NCBI GenBank assembly: GCA_964483805.1 | Contig: CAZADH010000276.1 | Location: 1-8,382 of the forward strand | Source of the DNA: CAZADH01 sp964483805 | Lineage (GTDB): Bacteria > Muiribacteriota > Ozemobacteria > Ozemobacterales > Ozemobacteraceae | Reading direction: 5' to 3' | Length of the DNA: 8,382 nt | In this document: piece by piece, positions 1 to 6,875 of the stretch | Layout: each line of letters begins with the position of its first letter | Numbering within the stretch: position 1 is the first letter of the stretch | Notes under the pieces: generated by a model | What the model was told of the DNA's origin: nothing | Database searches by the model: none | What the model saw: only the letters and a program-made list of their open reading frames with translations | Translations under genes and position numbers: made by a program

Positions 1-1175
1 GCAACGGTGCCACGGGCTGCCAGCGTTCCATCGACGAACAGCGCGCCGGGAATCGGCGTTGCATCCGTGGGCGCGATGACCCCGGCAGAGACGCGCACCA
101 GCACCCCCGGCTCGATCGTCAAGGTGCGGCCGGCCGGCACCTGCAACTGACCCCGCAGATCGATGGGCGACCACGCCGTCTTCCAGGTCACGTCGCGCAC
201 CAGTCGCCCAACGGGAATCAGTGCAACCTCGGCGCTGCGACTGCTGATGCGACCGTCGCGATAGACGGCGGCGACGGCATACCGACAGCGAACGCCGGGA
301 GTGATGTCGGGGTCAAACGCGGCCCGGTCGGTCGCGAAAACGATGCGTTCGTCCTGCCACTGGCTCAGCGGCTGGTCCAGTTCACCGCGGAAGATGCGAA
401 AACCGGCCAGCGAATCGGATGCTGGATACACCCAACTCAAGTGTGCTCCGGCGAAATCCTGGGTCACCGCCAGCGTGGTCGGCACGGCGGGTCCGTGCGC
501 AGACACATTGGTCGACGCCGGAAAGAACGTCCCGACCGAAGACAGGTAGTGCTGGCCGTCGGCCGCAATTCCTGCAATGGTGAAGTTGTAGAGGGTCTCG
601 GGAACGAGGCCTTCGAGATCGAACCGGTGCTCGGTGTCGCGGGCCTGTTCCCAGGACGTCGCGAGCGGCGCGACATTGGTGCCCTGGTAGCGTATCTGGC
701 AAACCATCGGTTCCGCGGTCGTCGCGAACACGGTGACCGACTGGCGACTGCGGGCCACGACTTCGAAGGTGATTCGCGCCGGCAGCGGTTCCAATCGAAA
801 ATCAACACTCGAGAGATCGGCCCCGGCGCTGATGACGATGGTCTGGGTCGCCGACTTGAAACCGCTGTGCGACACGATCAGGTTGTGGGTGCCATCGTCG
901 AGCGAGGTGAAGGCATAGCGCCCGTCCGAACCCGTGGTGGCCTCATACAGTGACCGGTGCGATTTGACCAGCGCCCCGACCACGCGATTGCCACCCGCAT
1001 CGAGAACCACACCGGACACCGCTCCACGCAAGGTATTCGCTTGGTTCTGGCAGCCCGAGACCGCCAGCAGCACGAGGGCCAACGCAACAGCGACGAGGAA
1101 CGCCGCAACCGGCGCATTCCCCGGAGAGAAGCGCTGTTCCCGGCGTCCACAGGCGTCAATAGTAAGAGCGCCCAT
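1..1175 (-). CDS. Exported multidomain lipoprotein: regulatory-like, FN3-like, start of beta-helix (3' end beyond window)
   Basis: Third gene of a leftward operon. The frame stays open for 391 codons from the ATG at 1175-1173 to the window edge, so the C-terminus is missing. Residues about 23-41 are hydrophobic and end in VSGC, a good lipobox with Cys42; Gln at +2 would favour outer-membrane sorting by the E. coli rule. Residues about 51-128 look like a carboxypeptidase-regulatory-like beta-sandwich (GVVLDAGGNRVVGA, then TTGSDGRYAF). Two fibronectin-III-like domains follow (about 134-225, with LVPETLYNFTIAGI; about 230-325, with LAGFRIFR). The sequence then enters a beta-helix entry motif (LQVPAGRTLTIEPGVLVRVS), and its last visible residues, DGTLAARGT, match the next rung of both upstream paralogues. 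The start overlaps the preceding gene by 20 bases and has only a weak ribosome site (GGCAGGT directly before ATG), so translational coupling is likely. The domain order is seen in the sequence; a surface-binding role is inferred. No enzymatic motif is visible in the part present. Confidence 0.85.
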   Translation of the reverse strand, partial: MGALTIDACGRREQRFSPGNAPVAAFLVAVALALVLLAVSGCQNQANTLRGAVSGVVLDAGGNRVVGALVKSHRSLYEATTGSDGRYAFTSLDDGTHNLIVSHSGFKSATQTIVISAGADLSSVDFRLEPLPARITFEVVARSRQSVTVFATTAEPMVCQIRYQGTNVAPLATSWEQARDTEHRFDLEGLVPETLYNFTIAGIAADGQHYLSSVGTFFPASTNVSAHGPAVPTTLAVTQDFAGAHLSWVYPASDSLAGFRIFRGELDQPLSQWQDERIVFATDRAAFDPDITPGVRCRYAVAAVYRDGRISSRSAEVALIPVGRLVRDVTWKTAWSPIDLRGQLQVPAGRTLTIEPGVLVRVSAGVIAPTDATPIPGALFVDGTLAARGTV

Positions 1176-3426
1176 ACCTGCCCATTTCTGCCCCGAATCG
1201 ATCTCCCCGGGCTGCCGGCGAGAGCGGAGCCAGATGGTAGTCATACATTGTAAAGCCACCGATGAAGCGGGGATCGACGCTGAGCGCGCCCACGCCGGCG
1301 TTGCAGTTTTCGTAGTTGGCGGCGAAGTTGTAGACAAGGTTGTAGGCAAAGGCGGGAACATTCAATGCCGAACCGGCCCTGATGCCGACCGTGCCGAAAG
1401 TTGACACTGCGGTGATGATATTGTTCTCGAGGGTCGGCAGACCCGAGGCGATCTCGATGCCGACATCGGCGTCGAGAGTGCAGTGATCGATGACATTGGG
1501 ACTGCCGTCCATGGCGTCGAAGCGCATCGCCGTCCCACGCGGCGCCACGATGAGGGTATTGCGCACCGTGCACCGCCCGACCGTCCCGACGATGCCGAAT
1601 GCCCGCACCGCCAGATCAGAGTCGACCACACGGAATTCATCATACGTTGTATTTCTTTCGACCATGAACCCCGTGCCGACTTGCGTCATCGTGCAGTTGC
1701 GCACGTCGACCTTTTTGCACAACCGGACTCGCACAGCCGTACTGGCGATGTCGGTGAAGGTGCAACCCGTCAACTGCTGGGTGCTGTTGAGGCGCTGCAG
1801 GTCGAAACCGGCCACGGCATGGGTCACCGAAACGTTGTTAATGGTCGCCGGTTGGGTTTCGAGTGTCACCGCCGGCCCGTTCGTCCCAAACAACTCGACG
1901 TAGGAGAGATGGCTGATCCAGGCGAACGACCGCAGACGGATGCCACCCCAATGGGCGCGATCGCCTGTCCCGTTGAGCGGCGAGAAGCGGACCGGGGCGT
2001 TCACGGTCCCTTCGAGGGCCAGACGCCCCTTCACATTGATTTCGACGCGGTCCGGGTCATCACCGAGGCGCAGGCTGTCGCTTGCGCCGATGCGAATCAC
2101 CACACCGGCATCGACAGTCAGGGTCACGCCGGGCTCGACCACGAGATCGGCGGTCAAATCGAGGGGCGAGTCGGCAAGGGTGAAGTGGGTGTCGGTCAGC
2201 AGGTGCCCGGGCATGAAGATGGTGACCGTCGGATTGTCGAGTGATGGCGCCCCGTTGGCGAACACCGCCTCGACCGAGTATTCATAGAAGCGGCCGCCCT
2301 GAGCGGTCGAGTCGGTGAAGGTGCGATCCGTCGCGAGCAGGGCATCGGTGGTCAACAAAACCCAATTGTCCTGGCCGCGTTCACGACGGTAGAGCCGATA
2401 GGCCCCCACGGCCGACGGGGACGCATCCCACGACAACGGCACACTGCCATACACGGTAATTACACCCACCCGCAAGGCCGGCGATGGCCGGGGCCGGTCG
2501 CCGTCCGTGGTCCGGGCCGAAGCGTCGTAAGACACCCGGTACCCCCCGCTGGGATGCAAGTAGCGCACGCGGGCGTGATACAAGGTCTCCGGTTGCAAGC
2601 CATCGATGGTCAACCGATGGTCAACGGTCGCTGAACCAGTTTCGGCGACCACCCGTCCGTAACGGGTCCCGGTGCCAACCTCGACCTCGCACACCGTTGG
2701 CAGGGCCGTGGTCCAGGCCAAGGTCATCGTCGAGGAGGTCATACCCTCGACCCGATACCCGGAAATGAGTTGCGACTGGTTGGGGCGATCGAGCACCAAG
2801 CGGTCGACCTGGGTCATTTCGCCCGACCGGACGTCGACCTCCTCGTGGTGCGTTTCATAGCTTGGGTGGGTGACGACCAACTGATTGTGGCCTTCGGGGA
2901 GTTCGCCCAGGTAGAAGGTGCCGTCGCGAGCCGACAGCGCTTTGTCTTCGGTGGCAAACAACGAATAGACGGTTGCCCCTTCGACGATGGCACCCGTGCT
3001 GTCGAGAACCCGACCCTGAATGGCGCCCGTCCGTGGCGAACGCATGCCGCAACCCACGCCCAACAGGAGCAGCAGGCCCACGACCAGAAGCCCGGCAAGT
3101 GACCGCCATGAGGGTCGGGAACCGCCACCGGACCCACGGTAATCGGCGCCCCCGTCGGCAATGCCCGCCACGGCCCGCCCGCCGCGCAAGGGATGGCCAC
3201 GGTGATCGTGCCAGCGCTGCCACAGGGCAAACGTAAATACACGGTACTTTCTCTGTGCGAGAGCGGGGATGCGATTGTCCGACATCTCTGCCAGGGGGCG
3301 GCGCGGCGACGACAGCCAGGTCGGGGTGGTGACAGATGAGGGCGATCGCCGCTCCGGGGTCGATCCGGCGACATCCCGCTCGCAGTCTTCGTCCTGCCAG
3401 TCCGGCAGCAGATCACGCACGGTCAT
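1156..3426 (-). CDS. Multidomain exported beta-helix protein with a long pre-lipobox N-terminus
   Basis: Second gene of the leftward operon, 756 aa. A single hydrophobic stretch at about 109-125 (LAGLLVVGLLLLLGVGC) ends at Cys126. The lipobox is imperfect (Gly at -3), and 125 residues before it is far longer than a normal signal peptide. Next come a carboxypeptidase-regulatory-like domain (about 134-212; IQGRVLDSTGAIVEGATV, ARDGTFYLGELPEGHN), two FN3-like domains (about 218-310, with LQPETLYHARVRY; about 315-405, with VGAYRLYRRERG), then a right-handed parallel beta-helix (about 415-725). The helix opens with LVVEPGVTLTVDAGVVIRI and contains HWGGIRL, a typical rung motif. The tail has VDPRF (717-721) and DYHLAPLSP (729-737). 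The ATG forms an ATGA overlap with the stop of the gene before it, with no Shine-Dalgarno, so coupled initiation supports this start. Internal starts (ATG at 3285, GTG at 3171) would give a normal-length signal but lack clear ribosome sites. It is probably envelope-anchored; function is unknown and no catalytic motif was recognised. Confidence 0.87.
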   Translation of the reverse strand: MTVRDLLPDWQDEDCERDVAGSTPERRSPSSVTTPTWLSSPRRPLAEMSDNRIPALAQRKYRVFTFALWQRWHDHRGHPLRGGRAVAGIADGGADYRGSGGGSRPSWRSLAGLLVVGLLLLLGVGCGMRSPRTGAIQGRVLDSTGAIVEGATVYSLFATEDKALSARDGTFYLGELPEGHNQLVVTHPSYETHHEEVDVRSGEMTQVDRLVLDRPNQSQLISGYRVEGMTSSTMTLAWTTALPTVCEVEVGTGTRYGRVVAETGSATVDHRLTIDGLQPETLYHARVRYLHPSGGYRVSYDASARTTDGDRPRPSPALRVGVITVYGSVPLSWDASPSAVGAYRLYRRERGQDNWVLLTTDALLATDRTFTDSTAQGGRFYEYSVEAVFANGAPSLDNPTVTIFMPGHLLTDTHFTLADSPLDLTADLVVEPGVTLTVDAGVVIRIGASDSLRLGDDPDRVEINVKGRLALEGTVNAPVRFSPLNGTGDRAHWGGIRLRSFAWISHLSYVELFGTNGPAVTLETQPATINNVSVTHAVAGFDLQRLNSTQQLTGCTFTDIASTAVRVRLCKKVDVRNCTMTQVGTGFMVERNTTYDEFRVVDSDLAVRAFGIVGTVGRCTVRNTLIVAPRGTAMRFDAMDGSPNVIDHCTLDADVGIEIASGLPTLENNIITAVSTFGTVGIRAGSALNVPAFAYNLVYNFAANYENCNAGVGALSVDPRFIGGFTMYDYHLAPLSPAARGDRFGAEMGRYGRSYY

Positions 3427-5471
3427 GGCACGGTGAAGGCACCGATGTCCTCGCCTGCATACCCTTGGGCTTTGAGCGGGGAACGCGGCGCCGGGTGGTA
3501 GTCGAAAGTCGAGGACTGGGGCTCGACAAACGGGTCACCACCAAGCAAGGTCGGGTCCACGCGCACATCGGCATGAATGCCGGCGAGCGGCGCCCCCGTG
3601 GCATCGATGTAGCGGGCTCCGGCCAGGCCGATGTTCCAGATGTCATTGTTCTGAATCGTATGCGAAGCCACGGCATAGACATCGGAGCCGCGATAGAGCA
3701 CGCCGACGTCGGCCTTCTCGCTGTTGGCCAGAATCAGGTTGCTGCGCAGCGTTGTCTGGGCGTAGTCGCGGATCTCGATGCCGACATGGCCCTGCAAGGT
3801 GTTGCGCCGAATCTCGTCGTATCCGCGGGCGATGACCGCCGAACCGTTGCCGCCCGGCCCCACCACATTCTGGGTCACAACACTCGACCCGTTGATATTG
3901 CCAACGTCAATACCCGCCGTCTGCCAGTAGCGCACGACATTGCCCTGCACCCGGCTCAGTCTGTTGTTGCGGGCCACGATGCCCGACCCACAGTTATAGA
4001 CGGTGTTGCTCGACACGTCGAATGCCGGCGCCGTGCTGCCGGTGATGGCGATGCCGGTCAAACAACCGGCCACCGTCGTGTTGCGCACGGCAAACGCGAC
4101 ACTGGGAATGGTCGTGTTCACACCAGTCTCGGCACACGAGCGGATCACCGAGTCGGTCACCGTCGGCAGCCCCGACACGCCATCGATTCCTCGCCGGGCA
4201 AAAGCCAGATCGAGCGAGCGACACCGTGATGCCGCGACGTTGCTGTTGGCTTCAAAGCGGATGCCGTGCCAATCGCCGGCCTGCGGCGCCAGAGCCGCTG
4301 AAGTAAAGGTGACCTCGGCGCCCGCGAATCCCTCGATCGACAGGCTCCCCTGAACGATGACGGCAATGCGGCCGTTGGTTCCCGTGGCAAGGATACGGGC
4401 GTTGGTGTCGGCCACACGCACCTGCACCCCGGGCCCAACGGTCAGGCTGGTGTTCTGGGCGATGATCAGATCGCCGCCCAGTTCGATCGGGTTCATGTCG
4501 CTCGTCCAGACCACATTTCCTCGCGTCTGGCCCGCGAGAACGAACCCGACCATGCTCGACGGCGGGCTTTCTTCGCCACTGCCAGAGATGCGGGTCACCC
4601 GGTAATACCCTTTTTCACCCGGGTTGATCGTGCTGTCGAGATACCGCGACGCGGGCACGAGGTTGGCCCCGGAAATCAGATCGAACGGGCCATACGGCGA
4701 GGCCGATCGATAGACGCGGTAACCGGCGAGGTCCCCCTGGGTGTCCGTGTCCCACGTCACCACAGCCACACTGGTGTTGGCATCGTTGGCAACGACAAGC
4801 CCCGTGGGCGATTCGCTGCGCCGGGTTTGCGAGGTCGTGAAGACCTGGTCCGTCGAGGTCACCTGTCTGCCAACCCGATCCCATGCCGAAGCCCGCCAGT
4901 GATATGTGGTCGACGGGTTGAGCCCGGTCAGGGTGTGCACATGGGTCGTCACCGATGCGGCCAGGACCGAGGTGCGCTGGCCATAGAGATTGTTCGTGCC
5001 GTAATCGACCCACGAGACCGTCGGCACGCGAGTGGTGAACCGGATCGTGGCCGATGCTGCGGTAATGCCTGTGGCCGACAGATTGGCCAAGGACCCTCCC
5101 GCCGCCATCTGAAAGTTGACGCCGTCGATGGTGTAGCCCGAACGCACCTCGACACTGCGTGACAAGGGTTCATAGCCGCTGCGTGTCGCAGAAACGGTCA
5201 ATGGACCGGCCGGCAGGTCATTGATCTGCCAACGGCCGTCGAGATCGGTGAGCGTGCTCGTGGTCGGTGTCTGAATCGACACGCCGGAGACCGCCTGTCC
5301 CGCGTCGTTTACCACAGTTCCGGCCAGGCTTCCCGCCCCCGGGGTCGTCGTGCTGACGCACCCGAGCGGCCACAGAACAACCAACGCCAGTGCCACCAGA
5401 ACGCCAAAGGCCGTGACGAAGCGCGACCGACCGGCGGACGAAACCGAGCAAGTGATGGTTTTTCGAGTCAT
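3423..5471 (-). CDS. Exported multidomain lipoprotein with C-terminal parallel beta-helix
   Basis: First gene of the leftward operon, 682 aa. The N-terminus is a normal-length export signal: basic residues, a hydrophobic core at about 19-37, and Cys38 in PLGC. This is an atypical lipobox (Pro at -3), so lipidation is probable rather than certain. The domains are a carboxypeptidase-regulatory-like sandwich (about 48-120; LAGTVVNDAGQAVSGVSI, TDLDGRWQINDLPAG), two FN3-like domains (about 128-212, with LNPSTTYHWRASA; about 222-310, with LAGYRVYRS) and a parallel beta-helix (about 320-640). The helix opens with LIIAQNTSLTVGPGVQVRVA, then GDWHGIRFE. Its rungs show repeated Asn-Thr/Val-hydrophobic triplets (464, 489, 511, 535, 557) and Cys446, Cys470 and Cys494 exactly 24 residues apart. 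The tail has VDP (638-640), FDYHPAPRSP and DIGAF (675-679), common at the end of such helices. An in-frame TGA lies six codons before the ATG, which fixes the start; no Shine-Dalgarno precedes it. A polymer-binding surface role is inference. Confidence 0.9.
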   Translation of the reverse strand: MTRKTITCSVSSAGRSRFVTAFGVLVALALVVLWPLGCVSTTTPGAGSLAGTVVNDAGQAVSGVSIQTPTTSTLTDLDGRWQINDLPAGPLTVSATRSGYEPLSRSVEVRSGYTIDGVNFQMAAGGSLANLSATGITAASATIRFTTRVPTVSWVDYGTNNLYGQRTSVLAASVTTHVHTLTGLNPSTTYHWRASAWDRVGRQVTSTDQVFTTSQTRRSESPTGLVVANDANTSVAVVTWDTDTQGDLAGYRVYRSASPYGPFDLISGANLVPASRYLDSTINPGEKGYYRVTRISGSGEESPPSSMVGFVLAGQTRGNVVWTSDMNPIELGGDLIIAQNTSLTVGPGVQVRVADTNARILATGTNGRIAVIVQGSLSIEGFAGAEVTFTSAALAPQAGDWHGIRFEANSNVAASRCRSLDLAFARRGIDGVSGLPTVTDSVIRSCAETGVNTTIPSVAFAVRNTTVAGCLTGIAITGSTAPAFDVSSNTVYNCGSGIVARNNRLSRVQGNVVRYWQTAGIDVGNINGSSVVTQNVVGPGGNGSAVIARGYDEIRRNTLQGHVGIEIRDYAQTTLRSNLILANSEKADVGVLYRGSDVYAVASHTIQNNDIWNIGLAGARYIDATGAPLAGIHADVRVDPTLLGGDPFVEPQSSTFDYHPAPRSPLKAQGYAGEDIGAFTVP

Positions 5472-5513
5472 CAGGTAGAATGTCGGTCATTTTGGCAGAA
5501 AGGTTGAGGCCAA

Positions 5514-5545
5514 CGACGAAACTGGTCGTCGGTGACAACGGTCAC
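5514..5545. promoter_or_regulatory. Two adjacent perfect inverted repeats in the divergent intergenic region
   Basis: CGACGA (5514-5519) and TCGTCG (5526-5531) form a 6-bp inverted repeat with a 6-base spacer. GTGAC (5532-5536) and GTCAC (5541-5545) form a second, 5-bp repeat with a 4-base spacer directly beside it. They lie between the starts of the divergent lipoprotein operon and the aminotransferase gene, where operators are expected. The repeats are seen in the sequence; a regulatory role is inferred. Stems this short arise easily by chance in high-GC DNA. Confidence 0.3.
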
Positions 5546-5571
5546 GCCCTGACGATCCCCAACTTGCCCCC

Positions 5572-5606
5572 TTGCGTTGCCCGGTGTTTTGGCGCACAAT
5601 ACGCCA
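5572..5606 (+). promoter_or_regulatory. Candidate sigma-70 promoter with an overlapping TGGCG-N7-CGCCA inverted repeat
   Basis: TTGCGT (5572-5577) and CACAAT (5595-5600) are 17 bases apart and match the -35 and -10 consensus at 3/6 and 4/6 positions. Transcription would start near 5607, leaving a leader of about 39 nt before the aminotransferase ATG. The -10 candidate sits inside a 17-bp interrupted palindrome, TGGCGCACAATACGCCA (5590-5606). A repressor dimer bound there would cover the promoter. The match is modest and the organism's sigma-factor preferences are unknown, so both promoter and operator are tentative. Confidence 0.35.
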
Positions 5607-5632
5607 GGAATTGGCAGGCAAGGAATGCCCTG

Positions 5633-5640
5633 AAGGAGGT
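5633..5640 (+). promoter_or_regulatory. Strong Shine-Dalgarno of the aminotransferase gene
   Basis: AAGGAGGT lies 5 bases before the ATG at 5646. It is a near-perfect match to the anti-Shine-Dalgarno and fixes the aminotransferase start. It contrasts with the lipoprotein operon on the other side, whose first gene has no recognisable ribosome site. Confidence 0.9.
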
Positions 5641-5645
5641 TCGTC

Positions 5646-6875
5646 ATGCCCATCGCTCTCTCGCGACGTGTCGCCGAAATGCAGGAATCCCCGATTCGCA
5701 AGCTGATCCCGCTGGCCAATCAGGCCCGCAAGCGTGGCATCACTGTGCATCCGCTCAACATCGGCCAACCCGACATTCACACCCCGGAGCCGGTACTCGA
5801 AGCCATCCGAACCTTTGATCAAAAGGTCATCGCCTACAGCCCGTCGCCAGGCGAAGATTACCTGCTCGACGCCTTCGCCCAATACTACAAGCGCAACAAG
5901 ATTCCGCTCGAAGCCGGCGAAATGATCGTCACCACGGGTGGAAGTGAAGCGCTCTTTTTTGCCTTCTTAACGGTGTGCAATCCCGGTGACGAGATCATCG
6001 TGTTCGAACCGTTCTACACGAATTACAACAGCATCGCCGGCCAGACCGGCGTCGTGTTGCGCCCGGTGCCGACGTTGGCCGAGACGGGGTTCCAGTTGCC
6101 GGCCCCGGAGATCATCGCCCGCGCCATCAACGACAAGACCCGGGCCATTCTCATCTGCAACCCGAACAACCCGACGGGCACCATCTACCCACTGGAAGCG
6201 CTCGAAGGGTTGGCGACACTCGCCAAGAAACACCATCTGTTCATCATGGCCGACGAGGTCTATCGCGAGTTCACCTACGACGGCCTCACCCATCACTCGA
6301 TCATGCAACTGCCGCAGATTCAAGACCGGGCGATTCTGCTCGACAGCATCTCGAAGCGGTACTCCGCTTGTGGTGCACGCATCGGCGTCATCGGCAGCAA
6401 GAACAAGAAGGTCATGGCCGCCTGTCTCAAGCTGGCCCAGGCGCGCTTGTCGTCGCCAACGGTCGAGCAATGGGCGGCCAAGGCCGGCGTCACGATGGAC
6501 CCCGACTATTTTGCCCCCATTCTCGCCGAATATCAGCGCCGCCGCGACACGGTCATGGACGGCCTCAAGAAGATCCCCGGTGTGGTCTGCCGCAAGCCAA
6601 CCGGCGCCTTCTACGTCATCGCCAAGCTGCCGATCCGCGATGCGGACGCGTTCGCGCGTTGGCTGCTGACCGATTTCGATCACAAGGGGCACACCGTTTT
6701 GGTGGCGCCGGCAGCCGGATTCTACGCCACACCGGGCCTGGGAACCAACGAAATCCGCATCAGTTACGTGCTCGAGGTCGAGAAGCTCAAACAGGCGATG
6801 AACGCCCTGGTTCATGCGGTGGCCGCTTTCGCGAAGATCGAACAGAACCACGACAAACAGGCGGAAAAAGCATGA
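5646..6875 (+). CDS. Class I PLP-dependent aminotransferase (aspartate aminotransferase-like fold)
   Basis: A cytoplasmic 409-aa enzyme of fold type I that transfers an amino group between an amino acid and a 2-oxo acid using pyridoxal phosphate. Family signatures appear in order: NIGQPDIHTPEPV (38-50), the cofactor-phosphate loop TGGSEA (97-102), CNPNNPTGT (171-179) with Asn175, MADEVY (201-206) with Asp203 for the pyridine nitrogen and Tyr206, SISKRYSACGARIG (234-247) with Lys237 as the Schiff-base lysine and Arg245 near the phosphate, and NEIRISY (368-374) whose Arg371 should bind the substrate carboxylate. Length is normal for the class. The start is set by AAGGAGGT five bases upstream. 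It overlaps dut by ATGA and lies upstream of dapB, so making aspartate or acting in the diaminopimelate/lysine branch is plausible. Class I substrate choice cannot be read from these motifs, so no gene symbol is given. Confidence 0.95.
   Translation: MPIALSRRVAEMQESPIRKLIPLANQARKRGITVHPLNIGQPDIHTPEPVLEAIRTFDQKVIAYSPSPGEDYLLDAFAQYYKRNKIPLEAGEMIVTTGGSEALFFAFLTVCNPGDEIIVFEPFYTNYNSIAGQTGVVLRPVPTLAETGFQLPAPEIIARAINDKTRAILICNPNNPTGTIYPLEALEGLATLAKKHHLFIMADEVYREFTYDGLTHHSIMQLPQIQDRAILLDSISKRYSACGARIGVIGSKNKKVMAACLKLAQARLSSPTVEQWAAKAGVTMDPDYFAPILAEYQRRRDTVMDGLKKIPGVVCRKPTGAFYVIAKLPIRDADAFARWLLTDFDHKGHTVLVAPAAGFYATPGLGTNEIRISYVLEVEKLKQAMNALVHAVAAFAKIEQNHDKQAEKA

Noticed and set aside
441..4229. Long plus-strand frames opposite the lipoprotein genes (such as 441-953, 1483-2244 and 3336-4229)
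   Set aside because: They run antisense to well-supported multidomain genes, have Arg/His/Gly-rich composition typical of high-GC shadow frames, and show no domain motifs.
1156..5471. Polysaccharide lyase activity for the beta-helix proteins
   Set aside because: Parallel beta-helices include pectate lyases, but I see no lyase catalytic motif; fold alone does not support an enzyme call.
5218..5490. An alternative minus-strand frame starting MTDILPDDSKN at 5490, overlapping the first lipoprotein gene
   Set aside because: Its start faintly resembles the N-terminus of the middle paralogue, but it soon becomes low-complexity Arg/Gly sequence and overlaps a clear signal peptide and domain in the other frame.
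5510..5538. TTGTCA on the minus strand (5538-5533) as a -35 box for the lipoprotein operon
   Set aside because: It matches 5/6 of the consensus, but no acceptable -10 sequence lies 16-18 bases downstream.
6368..6871. Upstream extension of the dut reading frame inside the aminotransferase gene
   Set aside because: The extension is out of frame with the real aminotransferase and has no dUTPase character; ATG 6872 with ATGA coupling gives a standard-length dUTPase.
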